From Emydura subglobosa (lineage: Eukaryota; Chordata; Testudines; Chelidae): a stretch of 64,000 bases of DNA. The translations under genes were made by a program, and so were the position numbers. Shown piece after piece: positions 44,861 to 56,226 of this stretch. The notes below the pieces were generated by a model. That model did not search any database. It was not told the DNA's origin and saw only the letters and a program-made list of their open reading frames with translations. Positions within the stretch are counted from its first letter, which is position 1; the number at the start of each line of letters is the position of its first letter. Where the stretch lies: positions 19,427,570 to 19,491,569 of the forward strand of contig ML679989.1 in the NCBI GenBank assembly GCA_007922225.1. Reading direction: 5' to 3'.

Positions 44861-45934
44861 TCATATAGCATCACCAGGATCTGCATTAATATCACTCAAG
44901 CAGAGACGCCCACCCTACTTAGCTCTCCTCTTCCCTTTCCTGACTGATGAAGAAGCATGTTTCCATTTTCGTGAGACAGTGGGCTGAAATCCTGAAGGGA
45001 AAAGGCTAATTCTCCCACAAGCTTGACTTCAGCTAAAGAAGATCTTCACAGCTAGGAACCTTGGATCCTAACTCTGGGCTTGCAGAGAGCCCAACAGAAG
45101 AGAAGGAACTGGTTAGAACTAATCTACCTCCCACCCATAACTTTGCAAACCCCGTTCCTTCCTTGCTGCCCAGCGTCCTTGTTTTATATCCTTGCCCCTG
45201 CCCCTCCTTTGGCAGCTCCAGTTGAAGCTCACTGAAATGAAACACTTAACCTTTGCAAGTTGCTTTCTCTTAATGAATATGCAGCTGTTTGCTATTCATT
45301 ACATCCAACAAGAAAAGCCAAATCTGTTTCTGCTGCATTAGCCAGAGAGGCTGTTAAATACTGCACAGAGAGTAGTCATGGCGACCTTCTCTGAAAAAGA
45401 AAACTGGACATTTACAAAGCCCTTAAAAAAACAAAACAGCCGCAACTTTTTAAAAATCGCCATTTTTAAGTGTGTTTAGTGCCGGCGAACAGCAACGAAG
45501 ACTGAATTCCTCAGTTTGTCCACGGACTTAATAAAGCATGGGTAGGTGCAGAGCTTCTCACACAGCCCCTCTGTCAGAGTGCCTCAGACCTGACCTGGAG
45601 CTACCATCGCTACTGTGATGAAAAGGCAATAGCGCTCCATGCCTATTAAATCCTTGGCCTTTCAGATGAGACTGCCAATTAGTGCTCAGTGTAAGGGAGG
45701 CTGTGATGTAGACACTAAAGCCGTCAGACAGCATCTCTTCTGGTACAAAGAGAAAATTACACCTTGTGAACAAAGAGGATGGACTTTCTTAATTACATGA
45801 ATAAAGGAAGGTGGCTGGCTGCAAGGGCAGACCAAGAGTTGGAGTAAACACAATTCCACCAGGAATTTTTTTCGTGGCCTTCAGATACTTTTATTTATTT
45901 TTTAGGAATTTCAATGATTATTTTAGCCTCAAAA
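44861..45934. other. No recognised repeat; possible conserved non-coding DNA
   Basis: No coding motif and no recognisable transposon. The stretches 45240-45400 and 45590-45770 have balanced composition and no visible repeat character, which is compatible with single-copy non-coding DNA. Conservation cannot be judged without alignment. Confidence 0.35.
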
Positions 45935-46085
45935 TTCCCCTGTGAGAGGAGGGAGTAGTTTATCTAGGTTTCACAGCTGGGGAACCTGAGGCAAAACGAC
46001 ATTTGGTGACTCGTCCACAGTCACATAGGAAGCCTGTTGGAGTGCGAGGTAGACAATCCAAATCTCTCCTGACTCTTATTACTGC
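45935..46085 (-). repeat. MIR/L2-like fragment
   Basis: GGTTTCACAGCTGGGGAACC, TGAGGCAAAACGACATTTGG, TGACTCGTCCACAGTCACAT and AATCCAAATCTCTCCTGACT follow the order of the MIR-type reverse-strand core, with many substitutions. Confidence 0.55.
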
Positions 46086-48820
46086 ACCTTAATCTAAAGT
46101 TATCCTTCCTCCCATAATAGAGGCTTAACAACCCTCCAAAGAGCTAACAGGGCATCACCGGCTGCCATCTCCACCCCTCCTGCACAGCAGATAAAACAAA
46201 CATGGCAACACTCACAACCTGGCTAAAAAACATTAGCAACAATCCAGATGATTTACTGCTGCAAACGGCACATGCAAACATCAGAAGTAGTATTATCACA
46301 TGAGAAAAGGGTAATTTGGTTCCACTCCAAAGTTAATAAGGATATTCCAGGGCAGGAGGCAGCCAGGTTAGAAACTCTATAATGGAGACTGCTGTCCAAT
46401 CATGTATATGTAGATTCATATGCAAGCAACTGTAATGTGTCAGGAGTGGAAAATAACAGCCAGCAAATTACTTTATGGCATGCATTGATTAACCTCTCCT
46501 GGGTAAGAAAGTATAGTAGAAACTCAGAGTTATGAACACCTCAAGAATGGAGGTTGTCCATAACTCTGAACAAAATGTTACGGTTGTTCTTTCAAAAGTT
46601 TACAACTGCACATTGTCTTAACACAGCTTTGAAACTTTACTATGCAGAAGAAAAATGCTACTTTTAACCATTTTAATTTAAATGAAACAAGCACAGATAT
46701 TTCATTATCTTATCAAATCTTTCTTTTTTTTAAAAAAAACTTTCCCCCTTTTTTTTAGTCATTTACATTTAACGCAGCACTGTACTGTAATTGCTTTTGT
46801 GTGCGTGCGCGCACGCATATCTCTGCTGCTGCCTGACTGTGTCCTTCTGGTTCCAAATGAGGGGTGTGGTTGATCAGTGAGTTTGTAACTCTGAAGTTTT
46901 ACTGTATAGCTTTTCTGCAGTGTCCCAGCAGGGCAGAGGGAGCTGCTCTTTCTGACAGGGCAACAAACACTGTTAAATCATGTCCAAGAAATGAAGCACC
47001 GAAACAATCTAGCAGGCAAAAGTAACCCAGGCCAGTGGGATGGTAGCTGAAAAATTAGGACCTGTTGTTTTGCACCAGGTTTGTTAATTGAGCTAAATAT
47101 TTTCTTGACAAAAAATAAAAAGAACCCACCATAAGCAGGACCATGGGCATGCACAGGCTTCTCGTGTTCGCACCAAGAACTGAACTTTTATCCTAATTGG
47201 CAAACCAGATTCCAGATCGGTTTCTCTACTGCCCCATTTATTGTCACTTGTCTTTCTCTCTCTTGCTAGTGTCACTTGCAGAAATGGTTTGGCAGGGGAG
47301 CAGACAAAGGCAATCCACCAGCATACGCTCTTAGGTGTGCAAAGGGCCAGAGTATCCACTCCCACCCTCATGACTCAAAGCTCTAGGTCAAGCTCTCTAT
47401 GAGGGTAGCCCAGCTGCTGTTTCTGGAACACAAAACTTCAAACCAAACCCAAATTCCCCAACTAATAATCCCAAGGGAGTTTATTTTGGTAACTGTAAAA
47501 TTAAATTCTTTGTGAACTCTTTCTGTAGATTTACAGTGAGAGGCCAGTATTGAAGAAAGTCAAACTCCACACCAAGGTGTCTCTCACTCACTACCATTGG
47601 CCTGGATAAACACCATTCCATCCTTCAATGGGTGTTAGCACCACAATGTGTAACAACTCTGCCAAGAGAGAGGTGTCTGGATTCACATCTCACACTGCTG
47701 CATTTCCTCCTCTTCTGCCCCCCATGTTCTCTCCCGTGAAGTCTTACTACCAACAGCATATGCTTTCAGACCAGTGCCAAACTCTCAGTTTTCACTTTAT
47801 TTCTATATGAATATTTAACCATCTTATTTACCCGGCACCTATCCTAAAGAATCTCTTCGCTGGACACGAAAACCCAAAGGTAAACGGTGTATTGACCATC
47901 CAGGTGGGAAAAACCCATCTGGGCAGTGGTCCCTGAAAATAAAACACATTATCTCTGAACCTACTTCAGAGATCTATCCAGGGTCACGAAGCAGGACTTG
48001 TTTGACTGATGGTACTTGTTATCCTGCCAATTAAGCCCGACAGCATTATATAATCTACTGATTTACTCTCACAGGGCACAGATACAGGCCAGAGAGTTAA
48101 TAGGGAAGATTCTTAACTAGATGGTTGGGAGAAAGCTTAACTCACTTACTACAATCTGATGAATGGGAAGGAGGCAAATGGCCTGGGACCCTAGATAGAT
48201 GCTTGCCTGTGTTCTGTTAAAGACCTAATAAACACAGCATAATAGGAAGCAAAGAGTCTTTTCTGATAATGAGAACATGCAGTATCTAGCCTCTGCTTGT
48301 ACGGCAAGGGAAACCCAGGGCTGATATAGTGCAAAACATGAAAAGATTGATCAATCATGAACCAGAGAACTAACCAGCCCACACACAAAAGTTATGTTTT
48401 GTGCATGGTCACACTCAGCTCAGAGGTTCTCTCAAATTTCTGCAAGAATTTTTTAATTAACCTAATGGTAACTTTTTCCAGTAAACAAAGACCCATGTGA
48501 AAAAGTGTAGAGAAAACTCCCTGTCCTCTCTTTCCCCACAATAACCAGTTCTGCAGCGCTCGTTTGCCCCTTGTACCTCTAAAGGGACATCGACATTTGA
48601 GGTAAGAGGTGCGATTCCCAGCTGACACAGACAACCCCACACCAGCTGTGCTGAAGATCTTGCCTAAAAATAGCATGGTGTCAGCAGCGGCACAGGGTGG
48701 TGGCTCAGTCTAGCCAACTGAGTCCGTACCCAGGTGGTCAGGCAGGATCGTACTCACAGCAGCTAGCCCAACTGAGGCCACAGTGCTATTTATAAGCACT
48801 AGTTCAAGCACAGAGAGCGT
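46086..48820. other. 2.7 kb with no recognised gene or element
   Basis: A short alternating purine-pyrimidine tract TGTGTGCGTGCGCGCACGCA at about 46798-46817 is the only striking sequence. No domain in any open frame. Confidence 0.45.
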
Positions 48821-48876
48821 GGGTATGTCCACACGAACTGGGAATTGCACCGCCTAGCTCAAATGTAGACCTACCC
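48821..48876. repeat. Mini-MITE, 56 bp
   Basis: GGGTATGTCCACACGAACTG at the left and TGTAGACCTACCC at the right (reverse complement GGGTAGGTCTACA) form inverted ends of the GGGTATGTCTACAC type around a 20-odd base core. Probably an internally deleted relative of 4853-5160. Confidence 0.55.
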
Positions 48877-49959
48877 AAAGTAGCAAAATTTACCTACACA
48901 CACTTGATTTCTGGTTTGCATGGAGTGCTGAAAAAATTAAGGAAAACCTGGGCAATGCTGGACTTTTCCTAGACCTGTGACAGAGTGAAGGACTCCTCCC
49001 ACCTTACCCCAATACACCCAAAGTGATTTTTCCAGGAAGATCTATTGACATTCCTGACTGAAAGAACCACAGACAGCTACTTAGGACAAATAAACATAGG
49101 CCAATACAATTCTATGACATCAAGATTGTCATGACCCAGTATCATGTCATCCTGACGCTATCATTGCTTACTGACATCCCCGCACACTGTGTTATGCCCA
49201 ATTACAAAGGCATTTATGGCTTAGGGGGCACCCACTCAAATTTTCAGCAGCTCACTTCCTGCTGGGGTCTGGCCAAAGAAGAGTTTATTTCTTGGGTGAA
49301 ATGACATTTATTTTCTAGTTCAAAGCTAACGTTACATGAAGTGAGAACTACTGGCTCATGGTGCTTCCAGCCCACAGTCACTGGTGGCTGTGTGTCAGCA
49401 GCCAGTTTTGTAACTGGAGAGAGACTGGAAGAAAAAGCCGAGGAGAGTGCAGCGGCAAGAAAGGAGAAATCTGAATACATTCACATTTATTTTTAAAAAT
49501 CTCATGATTTTACATCCATCTCTACATTTTTGGGGGGCTAACATGATTTTAAAATAACTTAAGTTTGGCAATACAATTAATAAAAACCAGTTTGGGCTAT
49601 ATTTCCTTTTCAATTTGTCCCATCTCAAATATACCTATGACTACACTGTTACGGTTTTGAGAGTAGTTCCCACTCACTATGGAGCAGATACTGCTCCTGG
49701 TGACCCAAAAATTAGGTCCAAACCAGTTACCGTCACTGCAGAGATGATGGCGTTTGCAGTAATAAAGGAAATGATGATGGCTTTTCTCCACATCCAAAAA
49801 AAAGTTCATGGACTAATTAGGAAAACAAATCCCATGATCTGGTTGTCAGTATTCTGGTGGGTAGGATGACCCTGGCATCAGCTGGCAGGAGACTGTGCTT
49901 GGAGTAGATAAAAAAGATAGATTCTGAATTTGCTGCTTCTAGTAATTCTGCAAGGTCAA
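48877..49959. other. No recognised feature
   Basis: Nothing recognised on either strand. Confidence 0.45.
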
Positions 49960-50209
49960 TTCAATACATCTAGGGACAAAGAATGCAGCCTCCAGACTGG
50001 GGACTGACTCTGGGAAAGATTTAGAGGTCATAGTGGACAAACATCTGAACATGACCACCCAATGCGATACTGTGGCAAAAAGAGCTAATGTGATCCTGAG
50101 ATGTATAAACAAGGGAAAGCAAGTTGAAGTAGGGAGATGATTTTACTTTTGCACATGGCATTGGAAAGACGGATATTGGAATACCCTGTCCAGCTATGGT
50201 GTCCATGTT
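49960..50209 (+). mobile_element. Old CR1 LINE, first part (interrupted)
   Basis: GGAAAGATTTAGAGGTCATA, GTGGACAAACATCTGAACAT, GATACTGTGGCAAAAAGAGC, TAATGTGATCCTGAGATGTA and ACCCTGTCCAGCTATGGTGT correspond to the post-RT region of CR1. Similarity halts at about 50209 and resumes at 50475. Confidence 0.78.
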
Positions 50210-50474
50210 AGAAACACAGAACCACAGGTTTAAAAGGGACTGCAAGGGTTATCTAGTCTAATCCTCTGCCAAGATGCAGGATTTATTGGGTCTAAGCCAT
50301 CCTAACCAGATGGATATTCAGCCTCTTTTTGCAAACCTCCCATGAAGGAGCTTCCCTGACTTCCCTAGGCAGTTTGTTCCATTGTCCTACTGTTCTTACA
50401 GCTAGGATGTGTTCCCTGAGATTTAATCAAAATCTGCTAAACTGTAGTTTGAAGCCTTCTTGTACTACTCTCTT
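50210..50474 (-). mobile_element. CR1 LINE 3' end inserted within CR1
   Basis: Minus-strand CR1 3' end: ACACAGAACCACAGGTTTAA then AAGGGACTGCAAGGGTTATC, TAGTCTAATCCTCTGCC, TTGTTCCATTGTCCTACTGT and TGAAGCCTTCTTGTACTACT. Typical of an older CR1 subfamily (GGGACCTCAAGGGTCATCTA type). It splits the plus-strand CR1. Confidence 0.76.
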
Positions 50475-50990
50475 TAAAAAGGATATTGAAAAATTGGAGA
50501 GGGTGCAGATAAGAGCCACAAAAATGATTCAGGGGCTGGAGAAAATGCCTATAGTGAGAGACTAAAGGAACTCAGTTGGTTTAGCTTATCAAAAAAGATC
50601 CAGAGGTGACTTGCTTAAGATGTATCATTGCCTTCAGAGGACGAAAAAACCAAGTATTAAAGGTCTTTTTAATCTAGCGAAGACTGGATAAATAAGAACC
50701 AATGGCTGGAAACTCACACCAGACGAATTCCAATGAGAAATAAGGCACCAATATTTTAACAGTGAGGGGGATTAACCACTGGAAGTGCTGGGTTGTCCAT
50801 CTCTTCAAGTCTTCACATCAAGACTGGACACTTTCTGGAACATACGCTTTAGCCAAACGCAAATTATTGAGTTCAGAACAGGAGCACCTGGATGAAGTTT
50901 TATGGCCTGTTATACAAGAGGTCAGATGATCTAATGGTCCCTTTGGGCCTTAAAATGAATGAATCTAAGAAATGAAGAAAGAATGTAAAG
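50475..50990 (+). mobile_element. Old CR1 LINE, second part
   Basis: Continuation: GGATATTGAAAAATTGGAGA, GGGTGCAGATAAGAGCCACA, then a decayed KTYEERLKEL-type segment, GTTATACAAGAGGTCAGATG and AATGGTCCCTTTGGGCCTTA near the 3' end. Same strand and order as 49960-50209, so it is one element. Confidence 0.78.
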
Positions 50991-53649
50991 TCCCCAGCAG
51001 CAAGAAAAAAAAAATGCAATTTTAATCTCAATACCCTCTAAACACACACAATCGTCCCAAAAGTCCTCCACACCTCACTCAATGTTCATGAAACTCTAAA
51101 CACACAGGACTGTCTGAGAGACAAAACAATGAAACCACTGCATCTTATGGAAAGATGCCTGTTTCTAGCACGAGTGAGACGAAGATTGTTCTTCAGTCCA
51201 TCCCTCACTGCCTCCATGATTCATCCAAGTGGTATTCTCCATTCTTTCTGGACTGCTGGTTGTCCCATCACCCTCACTGCTGGCAGGGAAAGTACTGATT
51301 ATCCAGTAGTCTATAGGGCACATTAATGCACAAACTGGGCAGTTCAGTCAATAGTCATTTAGTGCCGCAGTGTTTACAGCTGTTCCGGTGGTTCGGAGAC
51401 GGGGAGGAGGACCACCACGATTCCTTCCCAGGTCCTGGCTTCTTGCTCCCTGATCTATTGAAATTATCTCCCCCACCTTTTTTTAACGTTTTAGAAGAAA
51501 CTTTTCAAGCTTAGATGCCTAAAATAAAATAAAATAAAATAAAAAGAATGGCCTGACTGGACTGGAACTGCAGGTGCTCAGCCCCTCTGAAAATCATGCC
51601 CCATATTTAGGTGCCAAGATATGGGTGTGACTGCCTAATTTTAGGCATGTGAAGTTGGAGAATATTGGATAACTGGGCACATCACAAAACGATACCCACA
51701 GCAACGGAGCATCTTCTCGGCACTCTGTGGGGAGCTCAGTCTTCACGGTCTATTCAATCTTGGGTTCTGTTGAGAATGAATTCCCCAGTCACCCTAGGCA
51801 GGGTTAGAGCACAGAAGCAGGGTGATATGGGGAAAAGCTTACTCTGCTGTTGCCCATACTGTGCTTGTTCTGGGATAAATGAAGAGCTTCCATCTCCAAG
51901 GCTCAGATAAATTACTTAATGTTTTGACAGATCAATTCAGGTAACTCTGTACTGCTGCAGGCAGCTCTTTCTCTCCAATTCACACATTGCAATATGCTGT
52001 CTGCTTATGTATTGGCCTTCTGGGGTTTACAGCCTAGGAGTCTACCTAGGCCAGTCTTCAATGCTTCACACGCCCCTTTTTGCTATGTATTTAGGATTCA
52101 TTGTTTACACTGAGAATCAGAGACCTGGAAAGTGGACGACTGACACCTGCTGAGTTGAATGCATGTGATGGTTGGAGTGGAGGTTTAGCTGTTTAAGGCA
52201 CTCCTACACTGTTTGGATGCCATAGATTTTGGAGAATTTTACCGAAAGTCTCTATTCTTTCAGCTTTACAGTGAATGACAGACATTTTGCGCAATGCCAG
52301 AGTGCCTTTGATTCCACTGTGCTTGGAGGGGACAATTGTATTTGCACAGTGAGGCTAAATTTTCTTCTCTGATCCCGTGAGGCAGTTGTAGGTTTTGGTA
52401 CATTTTCTCTCTCTTTTGCTAAAGCGAAGGAAAGCTTTGGAGTGAAGTACAATAATACCTGAACTGAGCATTTGTGCTGGTGAAGAGTAATGGCTGGCAC
52501 CGCTCTGTTCTCTCCAGCACTGGAAAGCAAATTTGCTGAATTGGTCACTTACTTGCATCACTTTACTGTCTCTTCTAGGCCTGGCCCACAAGCACATTAA
52601 AAATAATGACACTGCTGGCTTTTTGCCCTTAATTCAGCATTAGTGGCTTGGAACCAATATCCTGGGCTCATACTACCTTTATATAGTCACGGCAATGGGT
52701 CGTAGATGCTTTTAGTTCACCGTGAAACCTGAGAATGACATCCCTATGTGGGCTGTGCTTAAAGGAACTTTTCATGTGTGTTATATCCAAATTTTGGGGG
52801 GGGAAACAGAAGAATATTTCTTTGCATAACTACACTGCCTATCAATGTAATTGTTAACAACTTTTACTGGCTGCTACATGCTTCTCAATATTCTGTTAAG
52901 CAGCAGGAAAAAAGGAAAACATGAATCCTGAATGCATCCATGCAAGCCACATGACATTTTATGCTAAAATTAAAGAAAGTGAATCTTAAATCCAGAGCTT
53001 GAAAAATTCTGTGGCAAGCAGGAAACTTTGTGACAAGCAAAGGAGCTTCTACAGAATTTTTTCATTATTTAAAAACAGTCTTACACTTATGGTTCTGAAT
53101 GGGAATTGAGTGTAGCTGATGAAGGGCTGTCTGCCTGAGTCTGTGGTCAGGAAGTCCCAGTGCCTCTACTGATGCTCAGAATTCTGTCAATCAGCAGCTT
53201 TTTCCTTTACTCTCACAGCAGATACTTACCAACACCAGCCCTTCCCCTCCCTCCAAAACACGCCCCCATCCCCCCCACACACACACACATACATCAGTCA
53301 GAAGCCTCTGATATGGAGTAGAGAAATGGAGATCTTTCCCTTCTCAACAGTCAGAAAGCTCAAAATTGGGGAGGAGAGACCGAACAATTTTTCTCCCTCC
53401 TAGCAGCTAGAGGGAAGTAAAGCTGCAAATTTATCAGACAATTACCAGCCAGAGACTTACATGAAAGACGGAGCCCTCAAACCAGATCCAGGGATAACCC
53501 TCTGGTCGAACTCCCAGCAGCTGGAAGTGATAGCACCCAAACAGTCACATCCCAGCTGAACTCAACTTTCACACCATCACATAAGGAAAGAGTGAAGTTA
53601 AAGAGGTGAGCTATATGGGACTCAAATCACGGAGGGATTTACAAGTAAA
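50991..53649. other. 2.7 kb with no recognised gene
   Basis: Contains an (AAAAT)n tract at 51521-51544, a TTTAGGTGCCAAGATATGGG / CTAATTTTAGGCATG phrase near 51605-51650 related loosely to 3330-3390, and a (CA)n run at 53272-53290. No coding motif. Confidence 0.45.
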
Positions 53650-53818
53650 ACAGGCCTGGCTCCAGGGGTTAGAGCACTGGTCTCTTCAAACAGAGGGTCA
53701 CAAGCCCAAATCTCATTGGGGCAGTGAGTTTGGATGTTGAACTGCAGTGTGGGCTAGTAGATTTAATCCTCCAGCTAGTTGGTATCTGGTACATTTTGCA
53801 TACCCATAAATAACTCTA
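53650..53818 (+). repeat. tRNA-derived SINE candidate
   Basis: GGCTCCAGGGGTTAGAGCAC / TGGTC resembles a pol III A box, and about 30 bases on GAGGGTCACAAGCCCAAATC resembles a B box, at tRNA-like spacing. A non-tRNA body (GGGGCAGTGAGTTTGGATGT) follows. A degenerate SINE is likelier than a functional tRNA because the stem complementarity is poor. Its right end abuts the hAT MITE duplication. Confidence 0.55.
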
Positions 53819-53826
53819 TTGCCATT

Positions 53827-54070
53827 CAGTGGCGTAGCCAGGCCCACCCACTTTGAAAGCAGGCCCACCCAGGAAGTTCTGCTGCTGACACTCTCCTTAA
53901 GCTACCTTGGCAACTGGACTGTCGGGCAGCTTAGTTTCTCATCTGGTTGCTTCCTGAACTTCCGGCTTCCAGCCACATGACCGGAAGCTGGAAGTTCAGG
54001 CCAGTCGAACTTATGCCCTCCCCTGTCAACCACAGGCCCTGCCAAAAAATCACTTCTGGCTACATCCCTG
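53827..54070. repeat. hAT-type MITE, 244 bp, with imperfect 8-bp duplication
   Basis: Ends CAGTGGCGTAGCCAGG and (reverse complement of the right end) CAGGGATGTAGCCAG, i.e. CAG...CTG termini as in hAT elements. Flanks TTGCCATT (53819-53826) and CTGCCATG (54071-54078) agree at 6 of 8 positions, consistent with an aged 8-bp target duplication. The interior has an inverted repeat, CTGAACTTCCGGCTTCCAG with CTGGAAGTTCAGG. No coding sequence. Confidence 0.72.
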
Positions 54071-54446
54071 CTGCCATGCTTGTAATTAATGAATAAATAA
54101 CATCTTCAGTGGAAGAGGAGTGGTGTTAGGACCAAGTGACAACTGATGACATGATAGCTACTAATGCTGTAGCAAAGCTTTGCTTTATATTAACAGAGAG
54201 AATGCACTGGTGTACCCTATTACTGTTTTATCAGTTCTGTGTCATCTGAACAGAGCCAATCAATACCCACAGATGCTTCAGGACTCTCTCTTTACTAGTT
54301 AGCGTTCCTTTCATTTTTCTGTTTTCATAAAAAAAGCTCCCCAAAAAGACAAGTAATGGAACCATCCATGGAATGCACCCTTATTTCTTTACACTGACTA
54401 GCGTGGATGTCTGTAAAGGCTTCATCAAGCAAGGTGCTAAGCGCTA

Positions 54447-54567
54447 AGGCTCTGATCAACAAAGCACTTAAACACATGCTCAGCTTTGCCCATGTGAGCA
54501 GTGAAGTGATTGGAACAATGCACAGTGTTAAAGATAAGCACATGCTTGAGTGCCTGGATCGGGACCC
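54447..54567. repeat. Small palindromic MITE-like repeat
   Basis: GGCTCTGATCAACAAAGCAC / TTAAACACATGCTCAG is inverted against TTAAAGATAAGCACATGCTT / GAGTGCCTGGATCGGGAC. Same plan as 28805-28906 and 16886-17012. Confidence 0.58.
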
Positions 54568-56142
54568 GAGCACTAGTCAAGCCTTTAAAATAGGTTTTGT
54601 AATGCTGAGCCCATGAAGCAGTCAGGTTGAGTCCCTGGTTAGTCTCCTGCCAAATCTCCAAAAACAGCTGTATACGATTCATGGAAGAGACTCTGACATT
54701 CCCATCAGAAGCCATTTAAAATGCCTTGTTCAGTAAAGTGCTGACCCGTTATGCCTAACAGAAAAGGGAAGAGCAGAAGCTACTGCACAGATCCTTGGAG
54801 ACAACCAGGCCCTCTGAATCTGCCTGCGTGTTCAGCTTAGCAAATGCCTTTACAGTTGCCCATCTCCGTCACGTGAGTACAACTGGAGGCATTAACTAGT
54901 TTTTAAACAGTGACTCACTGAGACCCTATTCTCTGGCTCTAGGATGTAAAGCCAGGCTAGTGAGAACACAGCCTTCCCTCAACAATTCTGTTCACGCATA
55001 CAACCCACAGTACTGGTGATTCTGAGCACAAGTGACACGTCTGCCCCGATTCCTTGGGTCAGCATTGGTTATTTGGTATATCTGGTTATTTTCAGATGGT
55101 GCTAGTTAAATTCACATTCAGCAGCAGAAATAGTCCGAAACAGCATCTGTGCTTTGTACACGTTTTCTCCCTCCAGGCACCTACTGTATTGCCAGAGCAC
55201 TGCATGGTATTTTTTTCCGCAGCGCCTGGATGATAACACACAAAATGAGGAACAAACTTCAACAAAACGGTCTGTGGCAACACTTTAGTGTTAGCAAACA
55301 TTGTTCTTGTAGGGCGTGGGATGGCAGACTGAGCAAAGGAGAGGATGGGGAAGAAGAGGATTTCTGAGTCAACATACAGATTCAGAACAGATTAACAAGA
55401 GACTACTTGAGGTTCTCTGGAGGTGCCAAGAGTATTAACCAACCTCAGCCCAAATCATGCAAAAACATTTTCCGACAAAAGTATATTTTGTTTAAGCTGA
55501 GTTTGCTCCTTTGGCTGGGGACTTAAATAAAGCTATACAAGGTTAAAGAGGACGGCACTGACAGGTGGATGGGTTTGAAAAATTTTCAAATATTTGGGCA
55601 CTTTAAAGAAATACTGCCAAAGAGTTTGACGCAGCAGCGGCTATTTATTTTTAAAGATTTTCAGGGGTGCATTTTACAAAGACTATTAGTGGAAACATTT
55701 TGTGACTTTTAAAAAAATAAAAATGGTTAATACAATGTCAGTATTCCTTGGAAATGTTTGCAATCCAAACTGTGAAGCATCGGGCCAGCACATGAGAACC
55801 AGAATATGGAACTGAGAAAATGAAATGTAAAAGTGATTACAGCCAGCTCCCACATCCAAATCAAGAGATGAAACAATATAGACAGCAAAAAATAAAATCC
55901 CCTGTCACTGTGTTGTATTCAGTTTTAATAATCTGTGGTGGTATTGGTAACGTAAGCAAGGAATTTTTAAAATAAGTTTTATGTTGACTCTTCCTTTTTC
56001 TAATAAATCTGGACACCTTAGAGAATCAAGATACTATAATTAAGAATGCTTTAAAACAGTGCACCACACTACCATCACCAGCACAATGAGTTCAGCACTG
56101 CAAACCTTGCCTTTCATTAGCCTCTGGAGGAAGAGCAGTGAG
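54568..56142. other. No recognised feature
   Basis: No repeat or coding motif recognised. Confidence 0.45.
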
Positions 56143-56226
56143 TGGGATTTCAGAAGTGCTCAGTATTGGTCTAACTGCTCCCACTGAAATCAATGGTATA
56201 ACTTGGTGTTTCTGAAAATCCCACCC
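56143..56226. repeat. Short palindromic repeat (TGGGATTTCAGAAGTGC type)
   Basis: TGGGATTTCAGAAGTGCTCA and GTGTTTCTGAAAATCCCACC are inverted arms around ACTGAAATCAATGG. Such sequences are dispersed in sauropsid genomes. Confidence 0.5.

Noticed and set aside
46798..46817. Z-DNA-forming regulatory site
   Set aside because: A 20-base alternating GT/GC tract is common by chance in vertebrate DNA and nothing around it suggests a promoter.
53650..53730. Functional tRNA gene
   Set aside because: A and B box wording is present, but the acceptor and arm stems do not pair convincingly; a SINE remnant fits better.
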